Shown here: positions 1 to 8,430 of the stretch, in pieces
How positions within the stretch are numbered: the stretch's first letter is position 1
Layout of the letters: the number at the start of each line of letters is the position of its first letter
Source: Dryocola sp031988645
Lineage (GTDB): Bacteria; Pseudomonadota; Gammaproteobacteria; Enterobacterales; Enterobacteriaceae
DNA: 64,000 nucleotides
Reading direction: 5' to 3'
NCBI RefSeq assembly: GCF_051307045.1
Contig: NZ_CP150452.1
Span: 1,860,001 to 1,924,000, forward strand
Program-made: the position numbers and the translations under genes
The notes under the pieces: model-generated
Told to the model about the DNA's origin: nothing
Databases searched by the model: none
The model's input: the letters and a program-made list of their open reading frames with translations, nothing else

Positions 1-128
1 GCACGTTGCTGGGGGCGGATATTATCGCTCGCCTGGCGCTCGCTTCCGCCGAGCTGCCGATAGGCGTTGTCACGGCGACGTTAGGCGCGCCGGTATTTAT
101 CTGGCTATTGTTGAAGGCCAGCCGTTAA
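1..128 (+). CDS. btuC: Vitamin B12 ABC transporter permease BtuC, 3' end only
   Basis: Only the last 41 codons are in the window, in the frame starting at base 3 and ending with TAA at 126-128. They encode the typical C-terminus of BtuC, with ELPIGVVTATLGAPVFIWLL followed by LKASR. BtuC is the inner-membrane permease of the BtuCD-F cobalamin importer, a FecCD-type ABC subunit. In E. coli btuC is directly followed by btuE and btuD. Here those genes start only at 3043, because a four-gene block intervenes. A second partial copy of this 3' end lies just before btuE. Confidence 0.9.
   Translation, partial: TLLGADIIARLALASAELPIGVVTATLGAPVFIWLLLKASR
96..119 (+). repeat. Direct repeat, copy 1 (within btuC 3' end)
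   Basis: This 24-base stretch encodes FIWLLLKA of BtuC. It recurs at 2948-2971 with only two differences, both at third codon positions (TTG/TTG here, TTA/TTA there). The two copies bracket the TetR-MFS and MarR-DUF2798 block, so they look like the edges of an inserted segment. Confidence 0.75.
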
Positions 129-149
129 AGCCGCTGTAATAGCTGAAAA

Positions 150-1278
150 CTACTCTGCCGGCGCCAGAAACATCATCGTTATGGAAAGCGTGGCAAAGCT
201 CGTCAGCGCGATGGTCGCCCCGGCCGCGGCATACAGCTGGCCAAAGGCTATCGACCCTGCTATCTGTCCTGCGGCCAGCATAAAGAAAGCAACCGTCACC
301 CCGGAGGCCGGCGATTTTTTCGCAGATGAGGTCGCGCAGACCAGCAGCACGCCGGACAGTACGACGTAGCCCGCTCCGCAGAGCGCTACCGCCGGAAATA
401 ACCACCATGAGAACCCCTGGCTGAAGGCGAACAGAACAAGCGGCGCCGCCATAAAGAATTGTGACAGGCGGTAGAGCTGCCGCATGCCGATGACGGCCGT
501 CACGGGGCCTGTCAGCACGGCAAGAATTCCCGCTCCTCCGCTTATCATCCACAGCACGCCGGTAGTTGAGCTGTCCACGCCAGAATGATGATGCAGTATT
601 TCTGGCCCGAAGCTCCACCATGCGGCGCTGGCCGTTCCGCTGACGAATGAAATAATGGCAAGACGCCGCATCGGCCTGCTCAAAAAGATTTCACGCCAGC
701 TGTTTTTCTTCCCGCCGTCAGCAAGGCCGCGGCCGGGCAGGTAACGAATAACCGGCGCCAGGCACAGGAGCGCCATAACGCCAAAAATCACGCAGGCGAT
801 ACGCCATCCGCCGGGGACAATAAGCAGGACAAGCACCGACAGTATGATGCCTGCGCTGGTTCCGGCATTGATAACGGTGTTCGCCAGCGTTTGCTGCTTT
901 TCAGGAATAGCGCGGGCGACAGCGCCTGCCAGCGAAGGCGAGGCCAGCCCGGAGCTCAGTCCGGCAATAAAAAGCCCGCCGGCAAGCATCAGGGGAGAAA
1001 AAGAACAGGCGAGCAGAAACAGGCCGGCCGCCGCGCACAGGGTGGAAATGACGGCAGGCCATCGCGGGCCAAACCTTATCACGCAAAACGATGCGCCTGC
1101 CGTTGACAGGCAGTAGGCCGCATAACTGCAGGCGGCAATAAACCCTGCAACATAGGGAGAAAAGGGGACGTCCTTTACGATGGCCGGCATCATCAGCCCC
1201 CAGGAGAATCTCGCCATGCCGTAGGTTACGGCAATCAGCGAGAAACCGGCGAGGGCCGAGCGCAAAGGAAGCTTTCAC
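150..1278 (-). CDS. MFS transporter, YbfB-like (frameshifted near the start in this sequence)
   Basis: This is a hydrophobic major facilitator superfamily permease of about 375 residues with many membrane segments. Its early motif, TYGMARFSWGLMMP, resembles the YbfB/YjiJ type of MFS protein. As read, the frame opens only at a TTG at 1265. If one base is removed from the GGCCC at 1253-1257, the frame runs back to a GTG at 1278 and gives MKASFALGLAGFSLI, a normal first helix. That GTG overlaps the stop of the upstream TetR gene (GTGA), a classic coupled arrangement. I therefore take 1278 as the start and the shift as an artefact. The substrate is unknown. The TetR partner suggests an efflux pump induced by its ligand. 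Confidence 0.8.
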
Positions 1279-1817
1279 GGCTTGCTCTCACCGGCGCCCA
1301 TTAACGCGGCCGCTGCATGTTCAGCCTGGACGGCGGCATCGGGCCCCATAATCAGGGCGGAGGTGACGGCACCTTCGAACAGCATCCAGATAGCGTTAAC
1401 CAGCCCTTCATCGAAAGGGCTATGGGAATGGCTTACGCAGGCCGCAACGTATTCGCGAAGCGCATAGCGGTAATCCAGAGCCTGAGCAGCCAGCATCATA
1501 TCCTGCTGCGCATACTCACCCCAGGCTTTGGCAAAGAAGCATCCCAGCGCGCCCTGTTCCCGTGTCCATTGCTCAAGCACTTTAAAAAGGCTGCTCACCG
1601 CTTGCGGATGCCCGGCGGGCAGAAGCTGCGCGAAAAAACGTTCCTTGCGCGCTTCCATAACGCGCAAGGTTAGCGTTTCCCGGGAGGGGAAATAGCGATA
1701 AAAAGTGCGCGTTGATACGCCCGCCTCGCTGCATATCTGGTCGGTGCTGGTGGCGTGAAAGCCGTTGCGATAAAAAAGTCTTTCGGCGGCCTGCAGGATG
1801 TCTTGTCGTTTCTTCAT
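1275..1817 (-). CDS. TetR/AcrR family transcriptional regulator
   Basis: The 180-residue protein has an N-terminal TetR helix-turn-helix at about residues 5-50, with the characteristic AGVSTRTFYRYFPSRETL recognition segment. The C-terminal ligand-binding domain is divergent. It precedes, and overlaps by four bases, the MFS gene on the same strand, so it most likely represses its own promoter and the transporter. A near-perfect 20-bp palindrome immediately upstream is the probable operator. The inducer cannot be inferred. Confidence 0.9.
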   Translation of the reverse strand: MKKRQDILQAAERLFYRNGFHATSTDQICSEAGVSTRTFYRYFPSRETLTLRVMEARKERFFAQLLPAGHPQAVSSLFKVLEQWTREQGALGCFFAKAWGEYAQQDMMLAAQALDYRYALREYVAACVSHSHSPFDEGLVNAIWMLFEGAVTSALIMGPDAAVQAEHAAAALMGAGESKP

Positions 1818-1826
1818 CTTTACCAG

Positions 1827-1846
1827 GGTAAACCGATCGTTTTACC
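1827..1846. promoter_or_regulatory. Palindromic operator upstream of the TetR-MFS pair
   Basis: GGTAAACCGATCGTTTTACC is an inverted repeat matching its complement at 18 of 20 positions. It ends 10 bases before the TetR start codon. Position and symmetry fit an autoregulatory TetR operator; this is inference from the sequence. Confidence 0.7.
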
Positions 1847-1891
1847 TTTGCAAATATTCAGTCGCCACGGCCTGCAGGCAGGAAAAAACGT

Positions 1892-2356
1892 TTAGGCGGA
1901 AACGGCCAGCTTCTGCAGGCGGGGCTGAACGATAAAGGTCATGGTGAAGCCTATGAGCAGCCCAACCGGTAGCGCCTTCAGGAACGCGGTGCCCCAGACC
2001 AGCGGCCAGCCTGGTTCAAACCCCCGCTGGGCGACGGTAATCGCAAACGAAATAATTCCTTCCATCATACAGGCGACGCAAACCGCAACCGCACAGCGAA
2101 TGACAAAAACAGAGCGGCCTGTAAGGACGGTGCGCAGGCACTTCGCAACCAGGGGGATAAGCCGCAAGGCCAGCGGGATAATAATGAAGGCGACGAAAAA
2201 TCCTTTCGTCCAGTTCAGGATAAATCCTGCCGAATAGCCGTAGTTGATAAGGGTAATCACTAAACTGAGCAGCAGCGCAATAGCGAACTGAATGCTCAAC
2301 CTGAGCAGCATCAACGTCTGCCGGGTTTTATTTTTCATAAATATGCTTTGTTCCAT
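1892..2356 (-). CDS. DUF2798-type small membrane protein
   Basis: The protein is about 154 residues with four predicted membrane helices in two similar pairs, as in the DUF2798 family (function unknown). The start is ATG at 2356 or ATG at 2338; the longer reading frame upstream of these overlaps marR and looks non-coding. The gene follows the MarR regulator on the same strand after 47 bases and is probably its target. The conserved features are GYSAGFILNWTKGFFVAFIII and the C-terminal LKALPVGLLIGFTMTFIVQP. Confidence 0.75.
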   Translation of the reverse strand: MEQSIFMKNKTRQTLMLLRLSIQFAIALLLSLVITLINYGYSAGFILNWTKGFFVAFIIIPLALRLIPLVAKCLRTVLTGRSVFVIRCAVAVCVACMMEGIISFAITVAQRGFEPGWPLVWGTAFLKALPVGLLIGFTMTFIVQPRLQKLAVSA

Positions 2357-2403
2357 AGGGTTTGTTGGCGGGGGAGAGTCGTAAATTGCGGGTTGGTCGG
2401 CCG

Positions 2404-2826
2404 CTAGTTTTGAAACGCAGCGACCATTTTTTCCAGGCTCAGTTGTAAAGTATGTTTCTCCTCGTCGGACAAGCCGCGCAGCATGTCGGCCGCGAGCCGG
2501 CTGCGGATATCTTTCAGGTGGGCATGTATCCGCCTGCCTTCCGGGGTTAGCGTCAGGCATTTGGTGCGCCAGTCCGGAGCGCGCGTGCTGCGCGCAACGA
2601 AGCCAAGGGTTTCGAGTTCCTTAACGGCGCGAGCTATCTGCGCCTTATCCCGGTCGGTGGCCAGCCCCAGATTAAGCTGCGAGATGCCGTGATTTCGTCC
2701 GATGATATTAATCAGGCGAGCCTGGAAAACCGTTAAACCAAAATCATTGCCGGCGATTTGCTCCTGCATGCGCTTTTGAAAAGCGCCGGAAACCGTACGC
2801 AGTAAATCGATCAACTCATTATTCAT
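2404..2826 (-). CDS. MarR family transcriptional regulator
   Basis: The roughly 140-residue protein carries a winged helix-turn-helix of the MarR type: ISQLNLGLATDRDKAQIARAVKELE, then the wing RAPDWRTKCLTLTPEGR. Starts at ATG 2826 or GTG 2835 are both possible and neither has a strong ribosome binding site. A nearly perfect palindrome lies 27 bases upstream of the ATG and overlaps a TTGACA element, so the protein probably represses its own operon with the DUF2798 gene. MarR proteins often respond to phenolic ligands or oxidants; the ligand here is unknown. Confidence 0.85.
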   Translation of the reverse strand: MNNELIDLLRTVSGAFQKRMQEQIAGNDFGLTVFQARLINIIGRNHGISQLNLGLATDRDKAQIARAVKELETLGFVARSTRAPDWRTKCLTLTPEGRRIHAHLKDIRSRLAADMLRGLSDEEKHTLQLSLEKMVAAFQN

Positions 2827-2852
2827 GCCGGTCACGATAGCATAAGGCGAGG

Positions 2853-2873
2853 TGAGTTGACAATGTCAACTCA
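2853..2873. promoter_or_regulatory. MarR-type operator overlapping promoter
   Basis: Two perfect 10-base arms (TGAGTTGACA and TGTCAACTCA) share a one-base centre. The complement strand offers TTGACA at 2869-2864 as a -35 element toward marR, followed by a weak TATGCT. An operator covering the -35 box is typical of autorepressing MarR proteins. The assignment is inferred from symmetry and position. Confidence 0.7.
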
Positions 2874-2947
2874 TCGCCTGACGGCTTAGCTAATGCCTGG
2901 CATTTTCGGTAACTGGTTGTCAGCCAAAAGATTTAGCATTTTGTTTC

Positions 2948-2971
2948 TTTATCTGGCTATTATTAAAGGCC
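2948..2971 (+). repeat. Direct repeat, copy 2 (relic of btuC 3' end)
   Basis: This copy reads FIWLLLKA, and the frame continues GRQP then a TAG stop. It matches the true btuC end at 96-119 in 22 of 24 bases. The sequence just upstream of it is not btuC. It is therefore an orphaned btuC tail sitting where the intact btuC would end in the ancestral btuC-btuE-btuD order. Confidence 0.75.
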
Positions 2972-3042
2972 GGGCGTCAGCCTTAGCAGGCTATGCTTAT
3001 TTTTGCGCAAGACAACGCCGTACTTTTCCTTAAGGGGACGCT

Positions 3043-3591
3043 ATGCAAGACATTCTGAATACTGAAATCAAAACCATCGACGGTGAGACCACCACGCTTG
3101 AGCGCTGGAAAGGAAAGGTGCTGCTGCTGGTGAACGTGGCGTCGAAGTGCGGCCTGACCGCGCAGTATGAGCAGCTGGAGAATATCCACAAGGCCTGGGA
3201 GCCTAAAGGCTTCTGCGTGCTGGCTTTCCCCTGCAACCAGTTCCTGGGCCAGGAGCCGGGCAGCGAAGAAGAAATTAAAACCTTCTGCAGCACCACCTAT
3301 GGCGTCACCTTCCCAATGTTCAGCAAACTGGATGTGAACGGTGAAAACCGTCATCCGCTGTACCAGAAGCTGGTGGCCGCGGCGCCGACCGCGGTTGCGC
3401 CGGAAAGCAGCGGTTTCTACGAACGCCTGAGCAGCAAAGGGCGCGCGCCTTTATATCCGGACGATATTTTATGGAACTTTGAGAAATTCCTCGTCGGGCG
3501 CGACGGCCACGTTATCCAGCGCTTCTCGCCGGATATGACGCCGGAAGATCCGATCGTAATGGAAGCCATCAAAGTGGCGCTGGCGAAATAA
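3043..3591 (+). CDS. btuE: Glutathione/thioredoxin peroxidase BtuE
   Basis: The 182-residue protein matches the E. coli BtuE length (183). It is a glutathione peroxidase fold enzyme that reduces hydroperoxides. The peroxidatic Cys36 lies in NVASKCGLT, the glutamine in FPCNQFLGQEPG, and the tryptophan in WNFEKFL, completing the family's catalytic set. Despite its name and its btu location, it is not required for B12 transport. It is cytoplasmic or periplasmic-facing without a clear signal peptide. btuD follows after three bases. The RBS is AAGGGG before the ATG. Confidence 0.95.
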   Translation: MQDILNTEIKTIDGETTTLERWKGKVLLLVNVASKCGLTAQYEQLENIHKAWEPKGFCVLAFPCNQFLGQEPGSEEEIKTFCSTTYGVTFPMFSKLDVNGENRHPLYQKLVAAAPTAVAPESSGFYERLSSKGRAPLYPDDILWNFEKFLVGRDGHVIQRFSPDMTPEDPIVMEAIKVALAK

Positions 3592-3594
3592 GCC

Positions 3595-4350
3595 ATGTCG
3601 CTTTTGCAGCTAAAGGATGTTTGCGTTGCGGAAAGGCTGGGGCCCATTACCGCCACGGTTAAGCCCGGCGAGCTGATTCATCTTGTCGGGCCTAACGGCG
3701 CCGGGAAAAGCACGCTCATTATGCGGATGGCGGGTTTGTCTGCCGGAGAAGGGCAGCTTAGGCTAAACGAGCTTGCGCTGGATGCGTGGCCGCCCTCCGC
3801 GCTGGCGCAAACCCGTGCCTGCCTCGCCCAGCAGCAGCTGCCTCCTTTTGCCATGCCGGTGTGGCATTATCTGCAGCTGCACCAGGCTGCGCCTGAGGCC
3901 GAAGCGGTAATGATGCGGATCGCGCAGGCGTTCTGGCTGACGGATAAGCTCAGCCGCCCGGTGAACCAGCTCTCGGGCGGCGAGTGGCAGCGGGTCCGGC
4001 TGGCTGCGGTCATCCTGCAGATAGATCCGGAGGTTAATCCGCAAGGGCGACTGCTGCTGCTTGATGAGCCGATGAACAGCCTTGACGTGGCGCAGCAGGC
4101 GGCGCTCGACGGGCAGTTAATCAGGCTTTGCGAAGCAGGCGTCGCGGTGGTCATGAGCAGCCATGATTTGAACCACTCGTTACGCCATGCCCATAAGGTC
4201 TGGCTGCTGCGCGCGGGAAAGATGATTGCCCAGGGCAGCCGCGACGAGGTGCTTTTACCGCAGCATTTGGCCGCCGCCTACAATATGCATTTCCGTCGCC
4301 TGCAGATTGAAGGGCACAGCATGCTGATTACCCCACTCTCCGGAGGGTAA
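3595..4350 (+). CDS. btuD: Vitamin B12 import ATPase BtuD
   Basis: This is the 251-residue ABC ATPase of the BtuCD-F cobalamin importer. The Walker A motif is GPNGAGKST (residues 32-40), the signature is LSGGEWQRVRLA, Walker B is LLLLDEP, and the switch histidine is in SSHDLNHSLRHA. It starts three bases after btuE and is surely cotranscribed with it. Its membrane partner BtuC is 2.9 kb away across the inserted block, so btuED may depend on a promoter other than the one before btuC. Confidence 0.95.
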   Translation: MSLLQLKDVCVAERLGPITATVKPGELIHLVGPNGAGKSTLIMRMAGLSAGEGQLRLNELALDAWPPSALAQTRACLAQQQLPPFAMPVWHYLQLHQAAPEAEAVMMRIAQAFWLTDKLSRPVNQLSGGEWQRVRLAAVILQIDPEVNPQGRLLLLDEPMNSLDVAQQAALDGQLIRLCEAGVAVVMSSHDLNHSLRHAHKVWLLRAGKMIAQGSRDEVLLPQHLAAAYNMHFRRLQIEGHSMLITPLSGG

Positions 4351-4420
4351 AACTTGCATCAAATTAGGGGTAAGCGCTAAATTACTGCCAATAATAAAAC
4401 GGGTGAGGATCCGCCTGAAA

Positions 4421-4882
4421 ATGCGCGTATGGTTTATTGTAGTGGCATGTCTGATACTCGCAGGGTGTAGCCACCATGCGCCGCCGCCCAATCCCCGGCT
4501 TTCTGACTCCATCACGGTGATAGCAAAACTCAATGACCAGCTCAGCGGCTGGCGCGGCACGCCGTACAGCTACGGCGGCATGAGCCGACGCGGCGTTGAC
4601 TGCTCCGGGTTCGTGCTCACCACCTTCCGCGATCAGTTTGATTTACAGCTCCCGCGGGAGACGCGCCAGCAGGCCAAAATCGGCACCGAAATCGATAAGG
4701 ACGATCTGCTCCCCGGCGACCTGGTATTCTTTAAAACGGGCTACGGGGAAAACGGTCTGCACGTCGGCATTTACGATACCGACAATCAGTTTATTCACGC
4801 CTCCACCAGCAGGGGAGTCATGCGTTCTTCCCTTGATAACGTCTACTGGCGCAAAAAATTCTGGCAGGCGCGCCGCATCTAG
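4421..4882 (+). CDS. nlpC: Lipoprotein NlpC, NlpC/P60 peptidase
   Basis: This is a 153-residue lipoprotein with signal MRVWFIVVACLILAGC, where Cys16 is lipidated. It is followed by an NlpC/P60 papain-like domain with the Cys-His-His triad visible in GVDCSGF, LHVGIYD and FIHAST. Members cut the D-Glu-mesoDAP bond in peptidoglycan peptides. ATG at 4421 is chosen over an in-frame GTG at 4403 because it gives a standard lipoprotein signal and matches E. coli. It follows btuD as in E. coli. Confidence 0.93.
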   Translation: MRVWFIVVACLILAGCSHHAPPPNPRLSDSITVIAKLNDQLSGWRGTPYSYGGMSRRGVDCSGFVLTTFRDQFDLQLPRETRQQAKIGTEIDKDDLLPGDLVFFKTGYGENGLHVGIYDTDNQFIHASTSRGVMRSSLDNVYWRKKFWQARRI

Positions 4883-4889
4883 CCTTCAC

Positions 4890-4925
4890 GCTGGCCCATA
4901 CGGGCCAGCCGCTCTCTTTTTTTCT
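4890..4925 (+). terminator. Rho-independent terminator after nlpC
   Basis: A 20-base perfect hairpin (GCTGGCCC/GGGCCAGC with a short loop) is followed at 4917-4925 by a run of T. It ends the btuED-nlpC transcript. Confidence 0.8.
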
Positions 4926-5027
4926 AAAGCGTGACTCCCTTCCGCAATTCCGGGGTTAACCCAGGCGCCGTGCCGTATATCAGGTAAGATCAAAAAGTTG
5001 TTACCCGACTTTCCGTTAAGGATTTCC

Positions 5028-6002
5028 ATGGTTACTCTGGAAGACGTTGCCGCAAGCGCAGGCGTATCCCGCGCCACCGTATCACGAGTGGTCAACGGCG
5101 ACGCCAACGTTAAGGCCCAGACGCGCAGCAAGGTGGAAGCGGCTATCGCCGCGCTGGGCTATTCACCCAATCCGGCCGCCCGCGCTCTGGCCTCAAGTCA
5201 AAGCAACACTATCGGCCTGGTCACCACTTCCTACCGCGGCGGGTTTTTCGGCGCGCTGATGGATACCGTGCAGAGCGAAACGGAGCTGCACGGCAAGCAG
5301 CTGCTGGTCACCCAGGGGCGCAGCTTTGCGGATAAAGAGCTGAACGCCATGCAGCGGCTGTATAATTTGCGCTGTGACGGGCTGGTTTTGCATGTGCGCG
5401 CGCTGGAGGACGAAAAGCTGCTGCAGCTTGCCGGGCAGGAGCATAAATTTATCGTGCTCGATCGTGAAATTCCGGGGCTTGAACATCGCTGCGTGGTTTT
5501 CGATCACCGCGCCGCCAGCCGGCTTGCGACTCAGGTTTTTATCGACGGCGGACATACGGCAATCGCCTGTCTGCACGGGCCAGCTAACCGCGCTTCCAGC
5601 TTATTGCGCAGGCAGGGATTTTTAGAAGCTATGGCGCAGGCGGGCCTTGCGCCCGTCGCGGTGCTGGAGGGCGAATATGATATGCCAAGCGGCCATCTGC
5701 AGATCTCCGGCCTGCTTAAAAAATCGCGGCCCACGGCTATTTACTGCTGTAATGAAGAAATGGCGATCGGCGCAATGCTGGCTATTAACGAATGCGGCCT
5801 GCGCATTCCGCAGGATATATCCCTTATATGTTATGACAGTGGCGAACGCGCGGCCTTTGTGCGCCCGGCATTAACCAGCGTACATTTCCCGATTAGTGAA
5901 ATGGCCAGATTCGCCACCCGCAAATTACTGGATGAAAATTGCGAGGTGGAAACTTTCACCCCTTTGATAATCCACCGCGACTCGGTGCGCGGCGTTCAGT
6001 AA
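5028..6002 (+). CDS. LacI family transcriptional regulator
   Basis: The 324-residue repressor has an N-terminal LacI helix-turn-helix (TLEDVAASAGVSRATVSRVV) and hinge (ARALASSQ). A periplasmic-binding-protein-like sugar domain follows. The start at ATG 5028 has AAGGA just upstream. It resembles the AscG/GalS branch. No transport or catabolic gene lies beside it, since nlpC is before and ydiV after, so its regulon is elsewhere. The GPH/GH3 sugar genes 18 kb away are one candidate, without direct evidence. Confidence 0.88.
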   Translation: MVTLEDVAASAGVSRATVSRVVNGDANVKAQTRSKVEAAIAALGYSPNPAARALASSQSNTIGLVTTSYRGGFFGALMDTVQSETELHGKQLLVTQGRSFADKELNAMQRLYNLRCDGLVLHVRALEDEKLLQLAGQEHKFIVLDREIPGLEHRCVVFDHRAASRLATQVFIDGGHTAIACLHGPANRASSLLRRQGFLEAMAQAGLAPVAVLEGEYDMPSGHLQISGLLKKSRPTAIYCCNEEMAIGAMLAINECGLRIPQDISLICYDSGERAAFVRPALTSVHFPISEMARFATRKLLDENCEVETFTPLIIHRDSVRGVQ

Positions 6003-6041
6003 AACTAGCCATAAAGAGGCTTCCAGGATAAGCTGAATAAA

Positions 6042-6053
6042 TACCTTAAGGTA
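6042..6053. promoter_or_regulatory. 12-bp perfect palindrome upstream of ydiV
   Basis: TACCTTAAGGTA is perfectly symmetric and lies about 120 bases before ydiV in the lacI-ydiV gap. It could be an operator for the LacI-type protein or another regulator. The role is unknown. Confidence 0.3.
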
Positions 6054-6171
6054 AATTTCACAAAGCTTCAGGGATGAAGGTGACATTAATGAGAGTAAAA
6101 TCAATCCGGCTAACGCTGGGCGTTCATCGCGTGACGATGCCGTTCCCCCTTGTAGAATCACGGCTGGCAAT

Positions 6172-6903
6172 ATGATCGTCTCACTGGATATTGTTTATCG
6201 CGCGCATTTTTGCTTTCTGCCCGTGCGTTTGCCGCAAGGCGATCTTTTTGGCGTCGAAATAATCACAAATTTTGTCGGTGCCGATGCCCCGGTGCGTATT
6301 CCGACGGAGCTGGTGCTTCCTCATATATCCGCGGAACAGGAATTAACATTGTTCTGCGAAAAGTTATCATTACTTGAAAGCTGCCAGCATTTCTTTATGG
6401 CGCAGCAAATCCTGGCGTGGATAAATATAAACGAACATATCGCCGATGCTATTCTTTCGCAGCCGGACTTAATTACGCGCATCGGCCGGTTGCCCTTCAT
6501 TGAGCTAATGGTTAACGAGAGTTTTGCCGATTTAAATCTTGGCGGCGACAATCCGCGCCTGCGGGAATTAGGCAAGCTTTTCCCGCTGGCGCTGGGCAAC
6601 TTCGGCGCCGGCATCGCAACCACCAGGTCAATTTTCGACGGCTTGTTTGCCTCGGTCATGCTCGATAAAGGTTTTATCCATAAGCAAATCCACGAAAGCT
6701 CGTTTATTCCTTTTATGCAGGCCATTACGGATCAGATTTCACCGTTCTGCCGCGCCCTGCTAATCGCGGGTATTGATGATGAGGAGGCGCGGGCAAAGGC
6801 CCGCGTGCTGAGATTCACAGCCATGCAGGGCAACCTCTGGCCGGCGGTGCCCGCCGAGTCGTTAACGGATCTCCTGCTGCCTGATGCAGGGCTGTCGCCC
6901 TAA
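6172..6903 (+). CDS. ydiV: Anti-FlhDC factor YdiV (RflP), degenerate EAL protein
   Basis: The 243-residue protein resembles E. coli YdiV, a catalytically dead EAL-domain protein. YdiV binds FlhD and targets the FlhDC flagellar master regulator for loss under poor nutrition. Shared segments include SCQHFF, PFIELMVNES, ALGNFGAG, FDGLFASVMLDK and the C-terminal LWPAVP. The true EAL signature and metal ligands are absent, as in the family. It stands alone between the LacI regulator and selO, as in E. coli, where it is next to nlpC. Confidence 0.88.
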   Translation: MIVSLDIVYRAHFCFLPVRLPQGDLFGVEIITNFVGADAPVRIPTELVLPHISAEQELTLFCEKLSLLESCQHFFMAQQILAWININEHIADAILSQPDLITRIGRLPFIELMVNESFADLNLGGDNPRLRELGKLFPLALGNFGAGIATTRSIFDGLFASVMLDKGFIHKQIHESSFIPFMQAITDQISPFCRALLIAGIDDEEARAKARVLRFTAMQGNLWPAVPAESLTDLLLPDAGLSP

Positions 6904-6968
6904 AGACCCTGCAACCGCACCGTATTTAAATAGCCGTGAAGCCACTACACTATCAGTCAGGGGGATCC

Positions 6969-8430
6969 ATGACTGATAATTCCGTATTCAACTCCGTTGT
7001 GTTCAACAACAGCTGGCGAAATGAACTGCCCGGTTTTTATACCGAGCTTAAGCCCACGCCGCTGCACAATGCGCGTTTGCTGTATCACAGCCGCCAGCTT
7101 GCCGACGACCTCGGCCTGCAGGCCTCGCTGTTCGATGCCGCGCACGCCGGCATCTGGAGCGGTGAAACGCTGCTTCCCGGCATGCAGCCCCTGGCCCAGG
7201 TGTACAGCGGGCATCAGTTTGGCGTCTGGGCCGGGCCAGCTTGGCGACGGGCGCGGTATCCTGCTGGGCGAACAGCAGCTTAAAGACGGCCGCAAATTCG
7301 ACTGGCACCTGAAAGGCGCGGGCCTTACGCCCTATTCACGCATGGGCGACGGGCGAGCCGTGCTGCGCTCCACCATCCGCGAGTTTCTTGCCAGCGAAGC
7401 GATGCATGCGTTAGGCATTCCGACCACCCGCGCGCTTACCATCGTAACCAGCGACACGCCGGTACAGCGTGAAACCACTGAACAAGGCGCAATGCTGCTG
7501 CGCGTGGCGCAAAGCCACGTTCGCTTCGGCCATTTCGAGCACTTCTATTACCGCCGCCAGCCGGAGAAAGTGCAGCAGCTGGCGGATTACGTTATCGAAC
7601 ATCACTGGCCCGAACTGGTGGGGGAGAAGGAACGCTACGAACTCTGGTTCCGGGATGTCGTCGAACGCACGGCGAGGCTGATTGCCCTCTGGCAGACCGT
7701 CGGTTTCGCGCACGGCGTTATGAATACGGACAATATGTCGATTCTCGGCCTGACGATGGATTACGGTCCGTACGGTTTTCTGGACGACTACCAGCCGGAC
7801 TATATCTGCAACCACTCCGATCATCAGGGGCGCTACGCCTTTGATAACCAGCCCGCCGTAGGCCTGTGGAACCTGCAGCGTCTGGCGCAGTCGCTGTCGC
7901 CGTTTATTGCCGTGGAGAAGCTCAACGAGGCGCTCGATCATTATCAGTTCGCCCTGATGCGCGCTTTCGGCATGCAGATGCGCGCTAAGCTGGGGCTGAG
8001 TACCGAACAAAAAGCGGATAACGAAATCCTGACCGGACTGTTCGCCCTGATGGCGAAAGAACGCAGCGATTACACCCGTACATTCCGCATGCTCAGCCAG
8101 ACGGAACAGCATGACGCGAACTCGCCGCTGCGCGATGAATTTATCGATCGCGCCGGCTTCGACAGCTGGTTTAAAGGCTATCGCGAGCGGCTGCAGACCG
8201 AACAGGTCGATGACGCCGAACGGCAAAAAGCCATGAAGGCGGTCAATCCTTCGCTGGTGCTGCGCAACTGGCTGGCGCAGCGTGCGATTAGCGGGGCCGA
8301 GCAGGGCGACATAAGCGAGCTGGCGCGCCTGCACGCGGCGCTGAGCCAGCCATTTGCGGAAATGGAAGGGGAGTTAACCCAGCGTCCGCCGGACTGGGGC
8401 AAGCGCCTTGAAGTAAGCTGTTCAAGCTGA
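6969..8430 (+). CDS. selO: Protein adenylyltransferase SelO (frameshifted in this sequence)
   Basis: SelO (YdiU) is a pseudokinase-fold enzyme that attaches AMP to protein hydroxyls in the oxidative stress response. The N-terminal part (to VYSGHQFGVWAG) and the rest (from QLGDGRGILLGEQ) lie in different frames. One extra G in the GGGCC at 7233-7237 explains this, and its removal gives 486 residues against about 478 in E. coli. The kinase-like core segments (WHLKGAGLTPYSRMGDGRAV, HGVMNTDNMS, DYGPYGFLDD) are intact. So is the C-terminal cysteine tail VSCSS, where eukaryotes use selenocysteine. The start is ATG 6969. Confidence 0.92.

Noticed and set aside
4403..4420. Upstream GTG start for nlpC
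   Set aside because: The ATG at 4421 gives a standard lipoprotein signal and the E. coli length.
7233..7237. Programmed frameshifting as the cause of the split genes
   Set aside because: The sites lack slippery heptamers, occur in unrelated genes whose relatives have none, and share only GGCC.
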